A DNA stretch of 64,000 nt from Thalassotalea agarivorans (GCF_030295955.1 NZ_AP027363.1:3284344-3348343); one strand, 5' to 3'. Counted from the first letter of the stretch, positions 18,418 to 27,934 are shown. Notes: a model not told the origin generated them from the sequence alone. A program made the numbers and translations.

Positions 18418-19320
18418 GTGGATCTAAACGACATGATGGTGTTTCTAGCTGTCGTAGAAACTGGAAGCTTCACATTAGCAGCTGAGCGACTCGGTATTCC
18501 AAAAGCCAATGTAAGTCGGCGGGTAAGCAAGCTAGAAAAAAGTTTAAATGCCGTTTTACTTGAACGCTCGACACGCTCGCAGCATTTAACTGAAGCTGGA
18601 CAGCGATTTGTTAATCATTGCAAACGCATTCAACAAGAAACTGAGCTTGCTAAGGCCTGTGTGTCTACAACACAAACCGATTACAGCGGACAACTCAAAA
18701 TTGGTGCGTCGGTATCGATAGGCCATGAAGTGTTAAAGTCGAGTCTGGCGCAGTTCCTAAACTTGTATCCCAAAATTAACATGCATTTGAGTTTGCTTAA
18801 TCGCCGCGTAAATTTTGTTGAAGAAGGGTTTGATGTAGTTATTCGTGTCGGTAAATTAGACGACTCCAACTTAATCGCTAAAAAGCTTGGCACGGTTGAA
18901 AGAAAACTTTTCGCTAGCAGAGACTACCTGAATAATCATGCCCATATCGAAGAGGTGGCCGATCTTTCTCACCATCGCTGGATGCTGATGAACCCACTCA
19001 ACAACGACCAAAAGCAAACCCTAGTAAATGGCAATCAGCAATGGCAATTTGATCATCCGCCCCGACTCTTTTTAGATGACTTTGCCATGTTAAAACAAAG
19101 CATTTTGGATGAGATGGGCGTAGCGTGTATACCTGCTTACATGGTGGAAAACGAAGTACAGCAAGGGTTAATAAAGCCGGTGTTACCACAATGGGGTTTA
19201 TCACCCGTAGATATTTATGCGCTCTATCCGAAACATCGATCGAACATCGTCAAGGTTGCAGCATTCCTGGAATTTATAGCAACGGTATTTGATACAAAGT
19301 TAAACAAAAACACCTATTGA
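18418..19320 (+). CDS. LysR-family transcriptional regulator
   Basis: This 300-residue LysR regulator has an N-terminal HTH (GSFTLAAERLGIPKANVSRRVSKLE) of the CrgA-like subgroup that starts MDLNDMMVF. The start codon is GTG at 18418, supported by an AATAAGG site seven bases upstream. The C-terminal effector domain includes the subgroup motif DVVIRVGKL. It is divergent from the pirin gene and followed after 31 bp by a TetR gene with its own operator. Confidence 0.88.
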   Translation: MDLNDMMVFLAVVETGSFTLAAERLGIPKANVSRRVSKLEKSLNAVLLERSTRSQHLTEAGQRFVNHCKRIQQETELAKACVSTTQTDYSGQLKIGASVSIGHEVLKSSLAQFLNLYPKINMHLSLLNRRVNFVEEGFDVVIRVGKLDDSNLIAKKLGTVERKLFASRDYLNNHAHIEEVADLSHHRWMLMNPLNNDQKQTLVNGNQQWQFDHPPRLFLDDFAMLKQSILDEMGVACIPAYMVENEVQQGLIKPVLPQWGLSPVDIYALYPKHRSNIVKVAAFLEFIATVFDTKLNKNTY

Positions 19321-19321
19321 C

Positions 19322-19331
19322 CGAACATTCG
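19322..19331. promoter_or_regulatory. Palindromic operator before the TetR gene
   Basis: CGAACATTCG (within GACCGAACATTCGTTC) is an inverted repeat 20 bases before the TetR start. The identical 10-mer recurs at 19983-19992 before the lipoprotein gene. TetR regulators often bind such sites and repress themselves. Confidence 0.6.
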
Positions 19332-19351
19332 TTCTGTTGTTTAATTGCACC

Positions 19352-19930
19352 ATGAAAAAAGAAATTCCACCTAAAAAACAAGCTATCTTTGATGCCACCT
19401 TAACCTTGGTTGCGTCACATGGATTGCACAATACGCCGATGTCGTTGATCAAAAAAGAAGCCGGTGTTTCAGCTGGCGCTGTTTATCATTACTTTGAAAG
19501 TAAAGAAGCATTGATCAATGAACTTTATGTAACTGCTAAGTCGGAAATCAGTGACGCTGTGATCAGCGAACTAGATTTAGACGCGCCATATGAAGAAAGT
19601 TTTTTCAGCTTATGGATTAATGCCTATTACTACTTTGCAAGTAAACCCGATGCCTTAAGTTTTATTGAGCAATGTAGTAACTCACCCATTATTACTGAGC
19701 AAACTAAAGCGCAGGTAGTAACCACCTACCAAAAATCTGCAGAGTTTTTTGAACAAGGCATTGCTCAGGGTAATATTAAGCCTTTGCATATCGATGTTAT
19801 TCACACCCTCATTTATGGCAGCATTGTCAGCTTAATTAAACTCGCCAAAGATCAACCAGAATTAGTTAATGACGAGGTTATTGAGCAAGCCGCTATTTTC
19901 TGCTGGGACGGTCTTATCCAACTAAACTAA
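19352..19930 (+). CDS. TetR/AcrR-family transcriptional regulator
   Basis: This 192-residue protein has an N-terminal TetR HTH (about 10-55: MSLIKKEAGVSAGAVYHYFESKEALINELY) followed by an all-helical ligand-binding domain. I chose the ATG at 19352 over an upstream in-frame TTG at 19337 because the extra residues fall in the operator region and are not typical of the family. A shared operator before this gene and the next suggests autoregulation and control of the hydrolase. Confidence 0.87.
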   Translation: MKKEIPPKKQAIFDATLTLVASHGLHNTPMSLIKKEAGVSAGAVYHYFESKEALINELYVTAKSEISDAVISELDLDAPYEESFFSLWINAYYYFASKPDALSFIEQCSNSPIITEQTKAQVVTTYQKSAEFFEQGIAQGNIKPLHIDVIHTLIYGSIVSLIKLAKDQPELVNDEVIEQAAIFCWDGLIQLN

Positions 19931-19982
19931 AGATTCGCTTTACTCGTAATAATAACGAGGGATATTGAATTTACGGAACAAA

Positions 19983-19992
19983 CGAACATTCG
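19983..19992. promoter_or_regulatory. Palindromic operator before the hydrolase gene
   Basis: This is a second exact copy of CGAACATTCG (in AACGAACATTCGC), 14 bases upstream of the lipoprotein start chosen here. Confidence 0.6.
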
Positions 19993-20006
19993 CTTTTCAG
20001 GTATAT

Positions 20007-20774
20007 ATGATTAAAACGACGATACATTTCACTAAGTGTGCACTGATCTTGTTAGTTGGTTTAACTCTAATGTCGGGTTGCAGCTCAAGCCATCATGCGC
20101 CAGTGATAGCCAAAAATGAAACGGTTATTGTTGCCCATGGCTTGGCGAGAAGTGCTGGTGCGATGTGGCAACTAGAAGAGGAATTACAAGAGCAAGGCTA
20201 TCAAGTATGTTTGCTCGATTATGACAGTTTAGGTGAAACTGTAGACGATGTATTAGCCGATACTTCACAACAAATAACCAACTGCTTACCAGAAACCGGT
20301 AAGGTGCATTTTGTTGGTCATTCGCTTGGTGGCTTAGTGATAAAAAGCTATTTAAACAAGCATCAAGAGACCTTGCCTAAAGGAGAGCTTGGCGAAGTGA
20401 TTTTGGCTGGCACACCCAATTCAGGCAGTGAAGTTGCCGACCATTTGAAAGACAGTTTATTGATGGATTGGGGTGGTGATATATCTCGTTCGTTAAGTAC
20501 AAAACAAATCGCTCTTTGGCAAAAAGAAGCACAAATCGAAAAAGCGGTAGGGGTTATCGCCGGAACTAAACCGTCAAGAATGACCAAAGATTTGTTCTCC
20601 GGCAAAAACGACGGTTTAGTTTCTGTTGCATCAGCAAGCGCTGTGAATGTTAAAGATATTATTGAATTACCGATCAGCCATTCAGCGATGCGAAAAGATG
20701 ACGAAACCGCTAGGCAAATCATCTACTTCTTGTCGCACGGCAAGTTTCAGCACACGACAATTTCGGAAATTTAG
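20007..20774 (+). CDS. Alpha/beta-hydrolase lipoprotein (lipase/esterase-like)
   Basis: This protein of about 255 residues starts at the ATG at 20007. It has a lipoprotein signal ending LMSGC (Cys near residue 24), followed by an alpha/beta-hydrolase domain. The oxyanion-hole strand is VIVAHGLARS, the nucleophile elbow is GHSLGG (typical of triacylglycerol lipases), and a later KNDGLVSVASA and an ISHSAM supply the Asp and His. It is a lipid-anchored esterase or lipase of unknown substrate. The longer frame starting at 19965 would translate through the operator and is less likely. Confidence 0.82.
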   Translation: MIKTTIHFTKCALILLVGLTLMSGCSSSHHAPVIAKNETVIVAHGLARSAGAMWQLEEELQEQGYQVCLLDYDSLGETVDDVLADTSQQITNCLPETGKVHFVGHSLGGLVIKSYLNKHQETLPKGELGEVILAGTPNSGSEVADHLKDSLLMDWGGDISRSLSTKQIALWQKEAQIEKAVGVIAGTKPSRMTKDLFSGKNDGLVSVASASAVNVKDIIELPISHSAMRKDDETARQIIYFLSHGKFQHTTISEI

Positions 20775-20828
20775 ATCCTGTATCTTTGCATCTTACGGCA
20801 TAGTAATTTTAACCATCATTAAAGTTTC

Positions 20829-22319
20829 TTAAAATTCTGGTACACAGATATCTTCTTTGTTTTCCGCTGGCAACGCTGGAAAACACCAACTATCGTCTTT
20901 GAAAAAGACTTTGTCGCCTGTGTAGGGATTAACAAGTTTTGACACAGTTGCTTTATTAATAGCGTTATGAAGTAGAAGCTGAACATCCAAAGAAGCCAGT
21001 TGCATATTAAGAGATACTTTGTAACGAGGCCAAACAGTATATAGAATAATAGCACCGGAAATATTCCTGTAATTCCTTATAAAGAACCCTTTTTCATTTG
21101 GCCCATCGAGCAGCATCGTTTTATCTAATGATTCAAATTGCTGATAAGAGCTCAATAAATTTTTCTTATTAATATTTTGTGGAATTTTATCTAGATTTAA
21201 TCGTAAATATAAATCATTTGTCACACTATTTGGCTTGTATAGTAAAGACAATACAATAGGGGAAAAATACTGCTCAATTACACTGCGTCCTTTAAGAAAA
21301 TTTTCTTCAATGCGTTTCTCTCCGATGTTTATTAACGCTGCAGTATCACTAAACTGAACTTTCCAAAATTTTGGATCAGCATTCACTACTTCAATGGGTA
21401 ATGAATTAGGTAATAATTCTAAATTGTTGCTCGACTTTTGCGTCTTTGATTGCAACAACCTAAACAAAGGAAGTAAGTCTTGCTCAATCACTAAAAGTGA
21501 TACTACCGTATGAAGAATTGAATTCGTTTTTAGGAATTTAAACTCCAGCTTAGCTAATCGATTATACAATGCGCTGGCTTCGTTAAGGTTCTCTTCTTCT
21601 ATTAACAAAACAATTTTTGCTGTAACAACCTTGCTGATGTTTATTCGATCGAAACCTCTACTGCTAACCGCTGTATCATTTACAACGTGCGTATTGTTGA
21701 ATGATACAAGCGAGAGATACTCTTCGATAGTAGACTGATTTTCTCTGTAGAAAGCGTCAATTTCACTTTTTTTGTTTGATATATTTATTGAACAAGTTGG
21801 TTCCGTTAACTCACATAAACCGGCTTTTTCAGCAAACGCCGTAAATGGTGTGATTTTTGGAATATCTCGATTGAAATCTAAAGGAAGATTTGGGTTATAA
21901 CTCCTTTTAAAAGCTGCTTCATAAGACAGTTTTGCTTCTTCATATGTCGTCGAGCCAAGCGCTAAAAAAGCGATAAAAAGATTATCGTCTAGGTCTTTGT
22001 TGTAGCTGAATTCTCTTAGAGTTTCTTGAACACTTGGTAGCAATTGATCATCGACAAACATTTTGTAAATAGCTACAAACAAATTGTTGTTAGAAGCTGA
22101 TAAGGTTTCCCTCTGTTGAGGTTCTGTATTTTCTTCTGGAGCCAAATTCAAAGTATGAGTGTTATCTTCGTGTTCTTTATCATATTGATATTTGTCGATG
22201 ATATATTGTGCTTCCGGCACTATATCGTCATCTGAAAATAGGTGATAAAACAAAGCGGCTATCAAAAGAAGTAACGTTGATAGAGCGACATATCCCTTGT
22301 TGTTATTGATTAAGTCCAT
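20829..22319 (-). CDS. Membrane-anchored protein of unknown function
   Basis: This 496-residue protein has one N-terminal hydrophobic segment (about 9-29) and a large, acidic, helix-rich C-terminal region that should be periplasmic. It has a CELTEPTCS pair of Cys near residue 165 and a CFPALP segment near the end. I see no catalytic motif and do not recognise the family. Helical repeats of TPR-like length are possible (for example ASALYNRLAKLEFKFL). It stands alone between the hydrolase (convergent) and polA. Confidence 0.6.
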   Translation of the reverse strand: MDLINNNKGYVALSTLLLLIAALFYHLFSDDDIVPEAQYIIDKYQYDKEHEDNTHTLNLAPEENTEPQQRETLSASNNNLFVAIYKMFVDDQLLPSVQETLREFSYNKDLDDNLFIAFLALGSTTYEEAKLSYEAAFKRSYNPNLPLDFNRDIPKITPFTAFAEKAGLCELTEPTCSINISNKKSEIDAFYRENQSTIEEYLSLVSFNNTHVVNDTAVSSRGFDRINISKVVTAKIVLLIEEENLNEASALYNRLAKLEFKFLKTNSILHTVVSLLVIEQDLLPLFRLLQSKTQKSSNNLELLPNSLPIEVVNADPKFWKVQFSDTAALINIGEKRIEENFLKGRSVIEQYFSPIVLSLLYKPNSVTNDLYLRLNLDKIPQNINKKNLLSSYQQFESLDKTMLLDGPNEKGFFIRNYRNISGAIILYTVWPRYKVSLNMQLASLDVQLLLHNAINKATVSKLVNPYTGDKVFFKDDSWCFPALPAENKEDICVPEF

Positions 22320-22360
22320 TTTTATTATTCTTTATTTTTAATCAGTGTATAAATTAGTAA

Positions 22361-22505
22361 AAACTAGATCCCGTAAAACAGGTTTCCTGTTCCCTTAAGC
22401 GAAGCGATCCTTATACGCAGGAGATCCCGTGTAACAACATCACGGGATGACGAGGTTTTTCTCGCCCCTTGCTCCATTAACGCAGCGAACATGCGCCATG
22501 CACCT
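22361..22505. repeat. Composite GGATGAC-type repeat downstream of polA
   Basis: A half arm GATCCCGTA (22367-22375) is followed by TCCCTTAAGCGAAGCGATCC. Then a full copy appears: GATCCCGTG (22423-22431) with CACGGGATGACGAGG (22441-22455), followed by the tail CGCCCCTTGCTCC. This is the clearest example of the two-module layout also seen at 2.6 and 59.7-59.9 kb. Confidence 0.65.
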
Positions 22506-22510
22506 AGCCG

Positions 22511-25237
22511 TTAGTGCGCCTCATCCCAATTCATGCCAATGCCGGCTTCAGCAATTAAAGGCACTTTAAGTTCGGCAGCTTGGTTCATAATGTCGACGAT
22601 CTTAGCCGTGGTTTCTTCGACGATATCTTGATGAATCTCAAACACCAATTCATCGTGCACTTGCATCGTCATTTTGATACGCGGGTCATTTTGTTCAACA
22701 ATCCAGGCATCAACGGCAAGCATAGCCTTCTTAATAATGTCAGCGGCAGTGCCTTGCATAGGGGCATTGATTGCCGCGCGTTCAGCAGCTTTTTTACGCA
22801 TACCATTGCGAGATTTTATTTCTGGCAAATACAAGCGGCGTCCAAATAGGGTTTCTACATAGCCTTTTTCATTGGCTTTTTGTCGCGTATCTTCCATATA
22901 AGTTAGTACACCAGGATAACGTTCAAAGTATTTATCCATATACGCTTGTGCTTCATTACGCCCAACACCTATCTGCTTAGATAAGCCAAACGCGGACATG
23001 CCATAAATTAGGCCAAAGTTAATTGCTTTAGCACTACGGCGTTGGTTACTGGTAACATCGTCAAGTGCCACATTGAAAATTTCAGCCGCCGTTGCTTGGT
23101 GAATATCACGACCTTCTTTAAACGCAGTAAGTAAACCTGCATCGTCAGATAAATGCGCCATAATACGCAGTTCGATTTGAGAGTAATCGATAGCAACCAC
23201 TTTATGATCTTGCGGTGCAATAAATGCCTGACGGATCTTACGGCCTTCTTCACTACGAATTGGAATATTTTGCAGGTTTGGATCCGTTGATGACAAACGA
23301 CCCGTTACCGTTACTGCTTGGTTATATGACGTATGTACATGACCCGTCGATGGCGCAATCATCAAAGGGAGCTTGTCGGTATACGTTGATTTAAGTTTAC
23401 TTAAACCGCGATGCTCTAAAATGAGTTTAGGCAGTGGATAATCTAAAGCGAGCTCTTCCAACACTTCCTCTGCCGTTGACGGCGCACCTTTAGGTGTTTT
23501 CTTAATAACTGGAATTTTTAGCTCATCAAACAAGATTTCTTGTAGCTGCTTCGGCGAAGCCAAGTTAAAGGCGCGACCTGCAATATCATGCGCTTCCATT
23601 TCTAGTTGCGCTAAACGCGCACCTATTTGATGGCTTTGCTCTGTTAATAAATGATCGTCAATTAATACACCGCCTTGTTCCATGCGAGCAAGTACAGGCA
23701 TCAATGGCATTTCAATCTCTTTAAATACAGATAGTAATTGCGACTCTTTTTCCAATTTAGGATAAAGCGCCTGATGCAAACGCAAGGTAATATCAGCATC
23801 TTCAGCCGCATAAGGCGCCGCTTTTTCTAACTCTATTTGGTTAAAGGTAAGTTGCTTAGCACCTTTGCCCGCAATGTCTTCAAAATGAATGGTTTTATGA
23901 TCAAGATACTTTTCCGCTAACGCGTCCATATTGTGACGTGTTGCAACACTGTTGTAGCAGTAAGATTCGATCATGGTATCGAGCACTGGGCCGGTAATCG
24001 CCACATTGTATTTTGCTAAAACATTGGCATCGTATTTTAAGTTTTGACCTACCTTCACTAACGTATCAGACGCTAACAATGGTTTGAGTTTTTCCAACAC
24101 CAATTCGCGCGATAGCTGAGACGGCGCGCCAACATAATCATGGGCAACAGGGACATACGCGGCCTTACCCGCTTCACAACAAAAACTTACGCCAACAAGC
24201 TCTGCTTTCATGTAATCCAAACTGGTGGTTTCGGTATCAAAAGCGAACGTACCTGCGTCACTTAATTGCGTAAGCCAAGTATCGAGCGTCGCTTCATCTA
24301 AAATTGTTTCGTAGTGCGTGTCTATTTTTGCAGGCGTTATTTCTTCGTCTGCTTCTGTTGTTTCACCATTTGCCGCTTTAAGTTCAGCTAACAAGCGGCG
24401 TAATTCAAACTTAGTGTATAGCTCTAGCAGGGTATCGGTGTCGGCTTGCTTAGGACCAAGTTCAGATACGTCATAAGGCAGTTCACAATCCGTTTTTATG
24501 GTGGCAAGTTCATAGGATAATGGCAGTTGCTCAAGCGCGCTTCTTAGGTTTTCACCAATCTTACCTTTAACCTTGTCGCTATTTTCAATAACGCCTTCCA
24601 AGGTACCGTATTCTTTCAACCATTTAACGGCTGTTTTAGGGCCACACTTTTCAACGCCAGGAATGTTATCTACTTTATCGCCCATCAAGGTTAAGTAGTC
24701 GATAATCTGATCAGGTTTAATGCCAAACTTTTCTTCAACACCGGCTTCGTCCATTTCCGTGTCTGTCATGGTATTAATAAGGCGAACATGAGGCGTGACC
24801 AACTGCGCCATGTCTTTGTCACCTGTTGAAATGACGGTTTCTATCCCTAACTCATTCGCTTGTTTTGCATAGGTGCCAATAACGTCGTCTGCTTCTACGC
24901 CTTCAATGACCAATAGCGGTAATCCCATCGCTTCTATAATGTTGTGAAGCGGCGCTATTTGGCTGCGTAAGTCGTCTGGCATTGGCGGACGATTAGCCTT
25001 GTATTCAGGATATAAGTCATTTCTAAACGTTTTTCCCTTGGCATCAAATACAACCACTATGTTGCCATTTGGATAATCTTTTTTAAGCGCTTTGATCATA
25101 TTCAGCACACCGGTAATCGCTCCCGTTGGTTGTCCGTCGCTGGTGGACAAAGCTTGTAAATAAGGGACGTGATATGCACGAAATAGGTAAGACGATCCGT
25201 CGACTAAAATAAGAGGGGATAAAGCGTTAGCTGTCAT
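22511..25237 (-). CDS. polA: DNA polymerase I
   Basis: This 908-residue Pol I has all three domains. The N-terminal 5'-3' nuclease covers about 1-290 (VVFDAKGKTFRNDLYPEYKANR, GVEADDVIGT). The 3'-5' proofreading exonuclease covers about 310-500, with its acidic residues in FDTETTS, LKYDANVL and AAEDADITLRL. The family A polymerase domain has motif A VAIDYSQIELRI, motif B RRSAKAINFGLIYGMSAFG and motif C MQVHDELVFE. It fills gaps and removes Okazaki primers. It lies about 33 kb from oriC. Confidence 0.98.
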   Translation of the reverse strand: MTANALSPLILVDGSSYLFRAYHVPYLQALSTSDGQPTGAITGVLNMIKALKKDYPNGNIVVVFDAKGKTFRNDLYPEYKANRPPMPDDLRSQIAPLHNIIEAMGLPLLVIEGVEADDVIGTYAKQANELGIETVISTGDKDMAQLVTPHVRLINTMTDTEMDEAGVEEKFGIKPDQIIDYLTLMGDKVDNIPGVEKCGPKTAVKWLKEYGTLEGVIENSDKVKGKIGENLRSALEQLPLSYELATIKTDCELPYDVSELGPKQADTDTLLELYTKFELRRLLAELKAANGETTEADEEITPAKIDTHYETILDEATLDTWLTQLSDAGTFAFDTETTSLDYMKAELVGVSFCCEAGKAAYVPVAHDYVGAPSQLSRELVLEKLKPLLASDTLVKVGQNLKYDANVLAKYNVAITGPVLDTMIESYCYNSVATRHNMDALAEKYLDHKTIHFEDIAGKGAKQLTFNQIELEKAAPYAAEDADITLRLHQALYPKLEKESQLLSVFKEIEMPLMPVLARMEQGGVLIDDHLLTEQSHQIGARLAQLEMEAHDIAGRAFNLASPKQLQEILFDELKIPVIKKTPKGAPSTAEEVLEELALDYPLPKLILEHRGLSKLKSTYTDKLPLMIAPSTGHVHTSYNQAVTVTGRLSSTDPNLQNIPIRSEEGRKIRQAFIAPQDHKVVAIDYSQIELRIMAHLSDDAGLLTAFKEGRDIHQATAAEIFNVALDDVTSNQRRSAKAINFGLIYGMSAFGLSKQIGVGRNEAQAYMDKYFERYPGVLTYMEDTRQKANEKGYVETLFGRRLYLPEIKSRNGMRKKAAERAAINAPMQGTAADIIKKAMLAVDAWIVEQNDPRIKMTMQVHDELVFEIHQDIVEETTAKIVDIMNQAAELKVPLIAEAGIGMNWDEAH

Positions 25238-25787
25238 AGTTTGGCTTATAAATATTATGGTGTGCTAAGGATGCCATAAACTGGATTATCTCTCCAGTTT
25301 ACAACGCCTATTGTGTTCACTGTTTCAGTATGTAGCGGTTAAGCAGGCAGGTTAATGCACCAAAGGCGAATATTCAGACAAAACTGTGGATAACTCTGTA
25401 GACAAGCACGACAAATATCCCATCCAAGCGAAAGCTCAAATAGGGGGTTGCTTATAGCAAATCGTTGATTTAATTGAGAAAAGGTTAAACCTTGAATCCG
25501 TTTCAATCGATTTTTTTTATTATTCTTAAGTGTGGATAACAGGTAATGCTACCTAGGCTATCTCTCACATTGTATGGTGTGTATTGTCACACTTTTGTCA
25601 TACAACGGTAAAAAAGACTACTCCTAAAGTTTGAACTTTGCCAGTGGATTTTAGAAATTTTTAAAAGTAAAAAAATGTATGTAAATAACGAAAAAACATA
25701 AGCGAGATATGTTAAGGTTTTCAGCACGGCGATTTGTATAATTTTCATACAAGAAAGTTTTTCACTTGTAGCAAAAAAGGGAAAGAG
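25238..25787. other. Long intergenic region upstream of polA with two DnaA boxes
   Basis: This 550-bp gap holds no convincing gene. Two perfect DnaA boxes (TGTGGATAA) lie at 25385-25393 and 25531-25539, same orientation, 146 bp apart. An inverted repeat AAACTGG/CCAGTTT near 25276-25300 precedes polA. A TATAAT at 25737-25742 could serve the GFA gene. Between them the DNA is AT-rich with no recognisable RNA gene. DnaA boxes here could couple polA transcription to replication initiation or titrate DnaA. Confidence 0.6.
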
Positions 25788-26174
25788 ATGTTGGCTCAAT
25801 ATCAAGGCAGTTGCCACTGTGGCAAAATCAAATTTAGTGTGGAGTTACCGCCGCAAATAGAAGTAGAGCGATGTAACTGCTCTATCTGCACTAAGTCGGG
25901 CTTTTTGCATGCCATTGTGCCCAAAAGCAAGTTTGAACTACTTTCTGGTGAAGAACATCTGTCGGATTATCAGTTTAACACCAAGGTGGCGCATCATTAT
26001 TTTTGCAAAACATGTGGCATAAAACCGTTTTATGTACCACGCTCTAATCCTGACGGCATGGATATCAATGTAAACTGTTTAGATGAAAAGCCTCCTCATA
26101 TCACAATTGTCGACTTCGATGGTCAAAACTGGGAGCAAAATGCCGCATCTTTAGCGCACAAAAGTAGGGAATAA
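25788..26174 (+). CDS. GFA-family zinc protein (glutathione-dependent formaldehyde-activating-like)
   Basis: This 128-residue protein has the GFA/CENP-V zinc pattern: GSCHCGKIKF near residue 7, CNCSICTKSG near 29-38 and FCKTCGIKPF near 74. The family includes Gfa, which speeds S-hydroxymethylglutathione formation, and many proteins of unknown role. I chose the ATG at 25788, preceded by GGGAAAGAG, over the longer frame. It is first of three plus-strand genes spaced closely (3 bp to the next). Confidence 0.85.
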   Translation: MLAQYQGSCHCGKIKFSVELPPQIEVERCNCSICTKSGFLHAIVPKSKFELLSGEEHLSDYQFNTKVAHHYFCKTCGIKPFYVPRSNPDGMDINVNCLDEKPPHITIVDFDGQNWEQNAASLAHKSRE

Positions 26175-26177
26175 AAT

Positions 26178-26564
26178 ATGGAAATTTCGGGTTCATTTAC
26201 AATTCAATCTTGGGACGAACAAGATCTTCAATCTTTTACCGAGCAAAGCAAAATGGTGAGTGCTCATATCAAGCAAATGTATGAAGGTGATTTGCAAGGT
26301 GAGAGTAATGTTGAATATGTAATGGCTTATAAAACTGACGGAACAGCAGAATTTACAGGGTTAGAGCACTTTTCAGGCACCTTAAAAGGCAACCCTGTGC
26401 AATGGGTATTCAAACATTTAGGTATGTTTCAAAATGGTATCGCCACTAGCCAATTTACCTTAGTAGAAGATTTAACTGACACGGTTAAGCACACCCTGGC
26501 AGGTAGCTTTTCAGCAACACATGGCGGTAAAGCAGATTACATGATACGAGTTAAAAACGCCTAG
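26178..26564 (+). CDS. DUF3224-family protein
   Basis: This 128-residue protein matches the DUF3224 pattern: an N-terminal GSFTIQSWDE, then AYKTDGTAEFTGLEHFSGTL, GMFQNGIA and a terminal AGSFSATHGGKADYMI. These are small beta-barrel proteins of unknown function in soil and marine bacteria. It begins three bases after the GFA gene, so the two are probably translated together. Confidence 0.75.
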   Translation: MEISGSFTIQSWDEQDLQSFTEQSKMVSAHIKQMYEGDLQGESNVEYVMAYKTDGTAEFTGLEHFSGTLKGNPVQWVFKHLGMFQNGIATSQFTLVEDLTDTVKHTLAGSFSATHGGKADYMIRVKNA

Positions 26565-26602
26565 TTTAGAAAAAAGTAGTCTGGTTATCTTTGCAATCAT
26601 TA

Positions 26603-27274
26603 ATGCAAACCTCAGTTAAAACAGCCATCAGCTTTTTGCTGATGCTGTGCCTTTTTGCTTGTACGCAGAACAATATTTATATTGCTGACAATCGCAGTAC
26701 CACTGACGAAATAAAAGCATTAGAGAAAATACTTAAGCAAAAAAAGCGTGATGTAGAAGTTACTGTAATGACGCTAGATGTGGAGAATGAAAAACCGCTC
26801 ATTCTGTACTCGCCTACTTTTCATAATCAAGCGATGTTAGACGATGTGATGGATGCGTTGTCTGAGCTCGGTTATACCGATGTCGACATGAAAAGCTTTA
26901 ACCTGTTTAAGCACCGCTATACCGATAATAACTTGGGCATTTACCTACCAGTAAAATACGCACAAACCCTACCGCCTGTAATGCGCACAGACGCCTGCAA
27001 CAATACCTATGCAACCATTGAACGGGTAGACAATAGTAAGGTAATTATTGAAGTAGAAACAGACGGCGCGCCACGAACCATTCACGGCGACGTAAGGTTT
27101 GAATCCGATCGAAAAGGCACCATTTCAACGCCAAATGGCGATATCGTTTTTTCTTTAAACGACCATTTAATCGAAACGCATCGTGGTAACAAACGTGCTG
27201 TATCACTTGATATCATCACCTCGCAGCTGCAACCCTTTAACGAGCAGTGCAGCTTTATTACCTTATACGACTAG
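26603..27274 (+). CDS. Lipoprotein of unknown function
   Basis: This protein of about 223 residues has a lipobox-like LCLFAC after a hydrophobic signal (Cys about residue 20). The mature part shows an alpha/beta stretch (EIKALEKILKQKKRDVEVTV) and a beta-rich C-terminal half. Two Cys (DACNN, EQCSF) might form a disulfide. The family is not recognised. I prefer the ATG at 26603 over the in-frame TTG at 26591. It converges on the cytochrome b561 gene eight bases away. Confidence 0.6.
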   Translation: MQTSVKTAISFLLMLCLFACTQNNIYIADNRSTTDEIKALEKILKQKKRDVEVTVMTLDVENEKPLILYSPTFHNQAMLDDVMDALSELGYTDVDMKSFNLFKHRYTDNNLGIYLPVKYAQTLPPVMRTDACNNTYATIERVDNSKVIIEVETDGAPRTIHGDVRFESDRKGTISTPNGDIVFSLNDHLIETHRGNKRAVSLDIITSQLQPFNEQCSFITLYD

Positions 27275-27281
27275 CCAACTA

Positions 27282-27836
27282 TCATTTACCCAGCATTCTG
27301 CGCATGGTGCCGTCTTTATCTATTAAATGATGCTTTAACGCGCCGGCAAAATGCAGCACGATAGCACCAATTAATATATTGCCAATCAAGCCATGCATTT
27401 GATGCCCTAATCCAGCTAACGCACCATTAATTGGAATAACCTCTTTAGGGTTGGTTGGGTCAAAATTCATTGGCACTAATTCTAAACCAAAGATGGCAAT
27501 ACCATGGCCACCATATCCCGACATCATCATGCCAGAAACAGGCATCAGCACAGTGCCAATAATTAACACCCAATGGATAAGTTTTGATAGCGTTATTTCT
27601 ATCATCGAGTATTGGCTAACCGGCTCGGGCCAACCATTTTTCATTCGCCAAAATACACGAGGAACCACAAAAATTAGGATAAGAACACCAAATGATTTAT
27701 GAATCGGGTAAAGCGCATGATTTTCTGTTTCGGTCATATATACACCAACCGCCAGTAAAATAATCATCATCACGCCCACGATCCAGTGAAGCACAATCGT
27801 TTTGCTGCTGAGTTTTTCTTTAGTGTCGAGTTCCAT
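27282..27836 (-). CDS. Cytochrome b561-type membrane protein
   Basis: This 184-residue protein has four membrane helices with paired His residues suited to bind two b-type haems: VLHWIVGV, YPIHKSFGV, LIHWVLIIG and MHGLIG...VLHFAGALKHH. It matches the bacterial CybB/b561 group, which moves electrons between the quinone pool and partners such as superoxide. A terminator separates its upstream side from glutathione reductase, so it is a single-gene unit. Confidence 0.85.
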   Translation of the reverse strand: MELDTKEKLSSKTIVLHWIVGVMMIILLAVGVYMTETENHALYPIHKSFGVLILIFVVPRVFWRMKNGWPEPVSQYSMIEITLSKLIHWVLIIGTVLMPVSGMMMSGYGGHGIAIFGLELVPMNFDPTNPKEVIPINGALAGLGHQMHGLIGNILIGAIVLHFAGALKHHLIDKDGTMRRMLGK

Positions 27837-27891
27837 GGTTACTCCTTATATTTTTATACCTTCAGTGTAGACCGTTTTTTAACAGGCATAA

Positions 27892-27918
27892 AAAAGCCCG
27901 CTATCGAGGCGGGCTTTT
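27892..27918 (-). terminator. Terminator after glutathione reductase
   Basis: Arms AAAAGCCCGC (27892-27901) and GCGGGCTTTT (27909-27918) give a T-rich tail on both strands. It ends gor transcription before the b561 gene. Confidence 0.85.
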
Positions 27919-27934
27919 ACAACATATCACAAGG

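Noticed and set aside
20774..20805. Further GGATGAC repeat (GATCCTGTAT ... TTACGGCAT)
   Set aside because: Only one arm is recognisable and the GGATGAC end is missing, so it is at most a decayed remnant.
25587..25817. Minus-strand reading frame in the polA-GFA gap
   Set aside because: It is AT-rich, has no ribosome binding site and overlaps the GFA start. It looks like chance.
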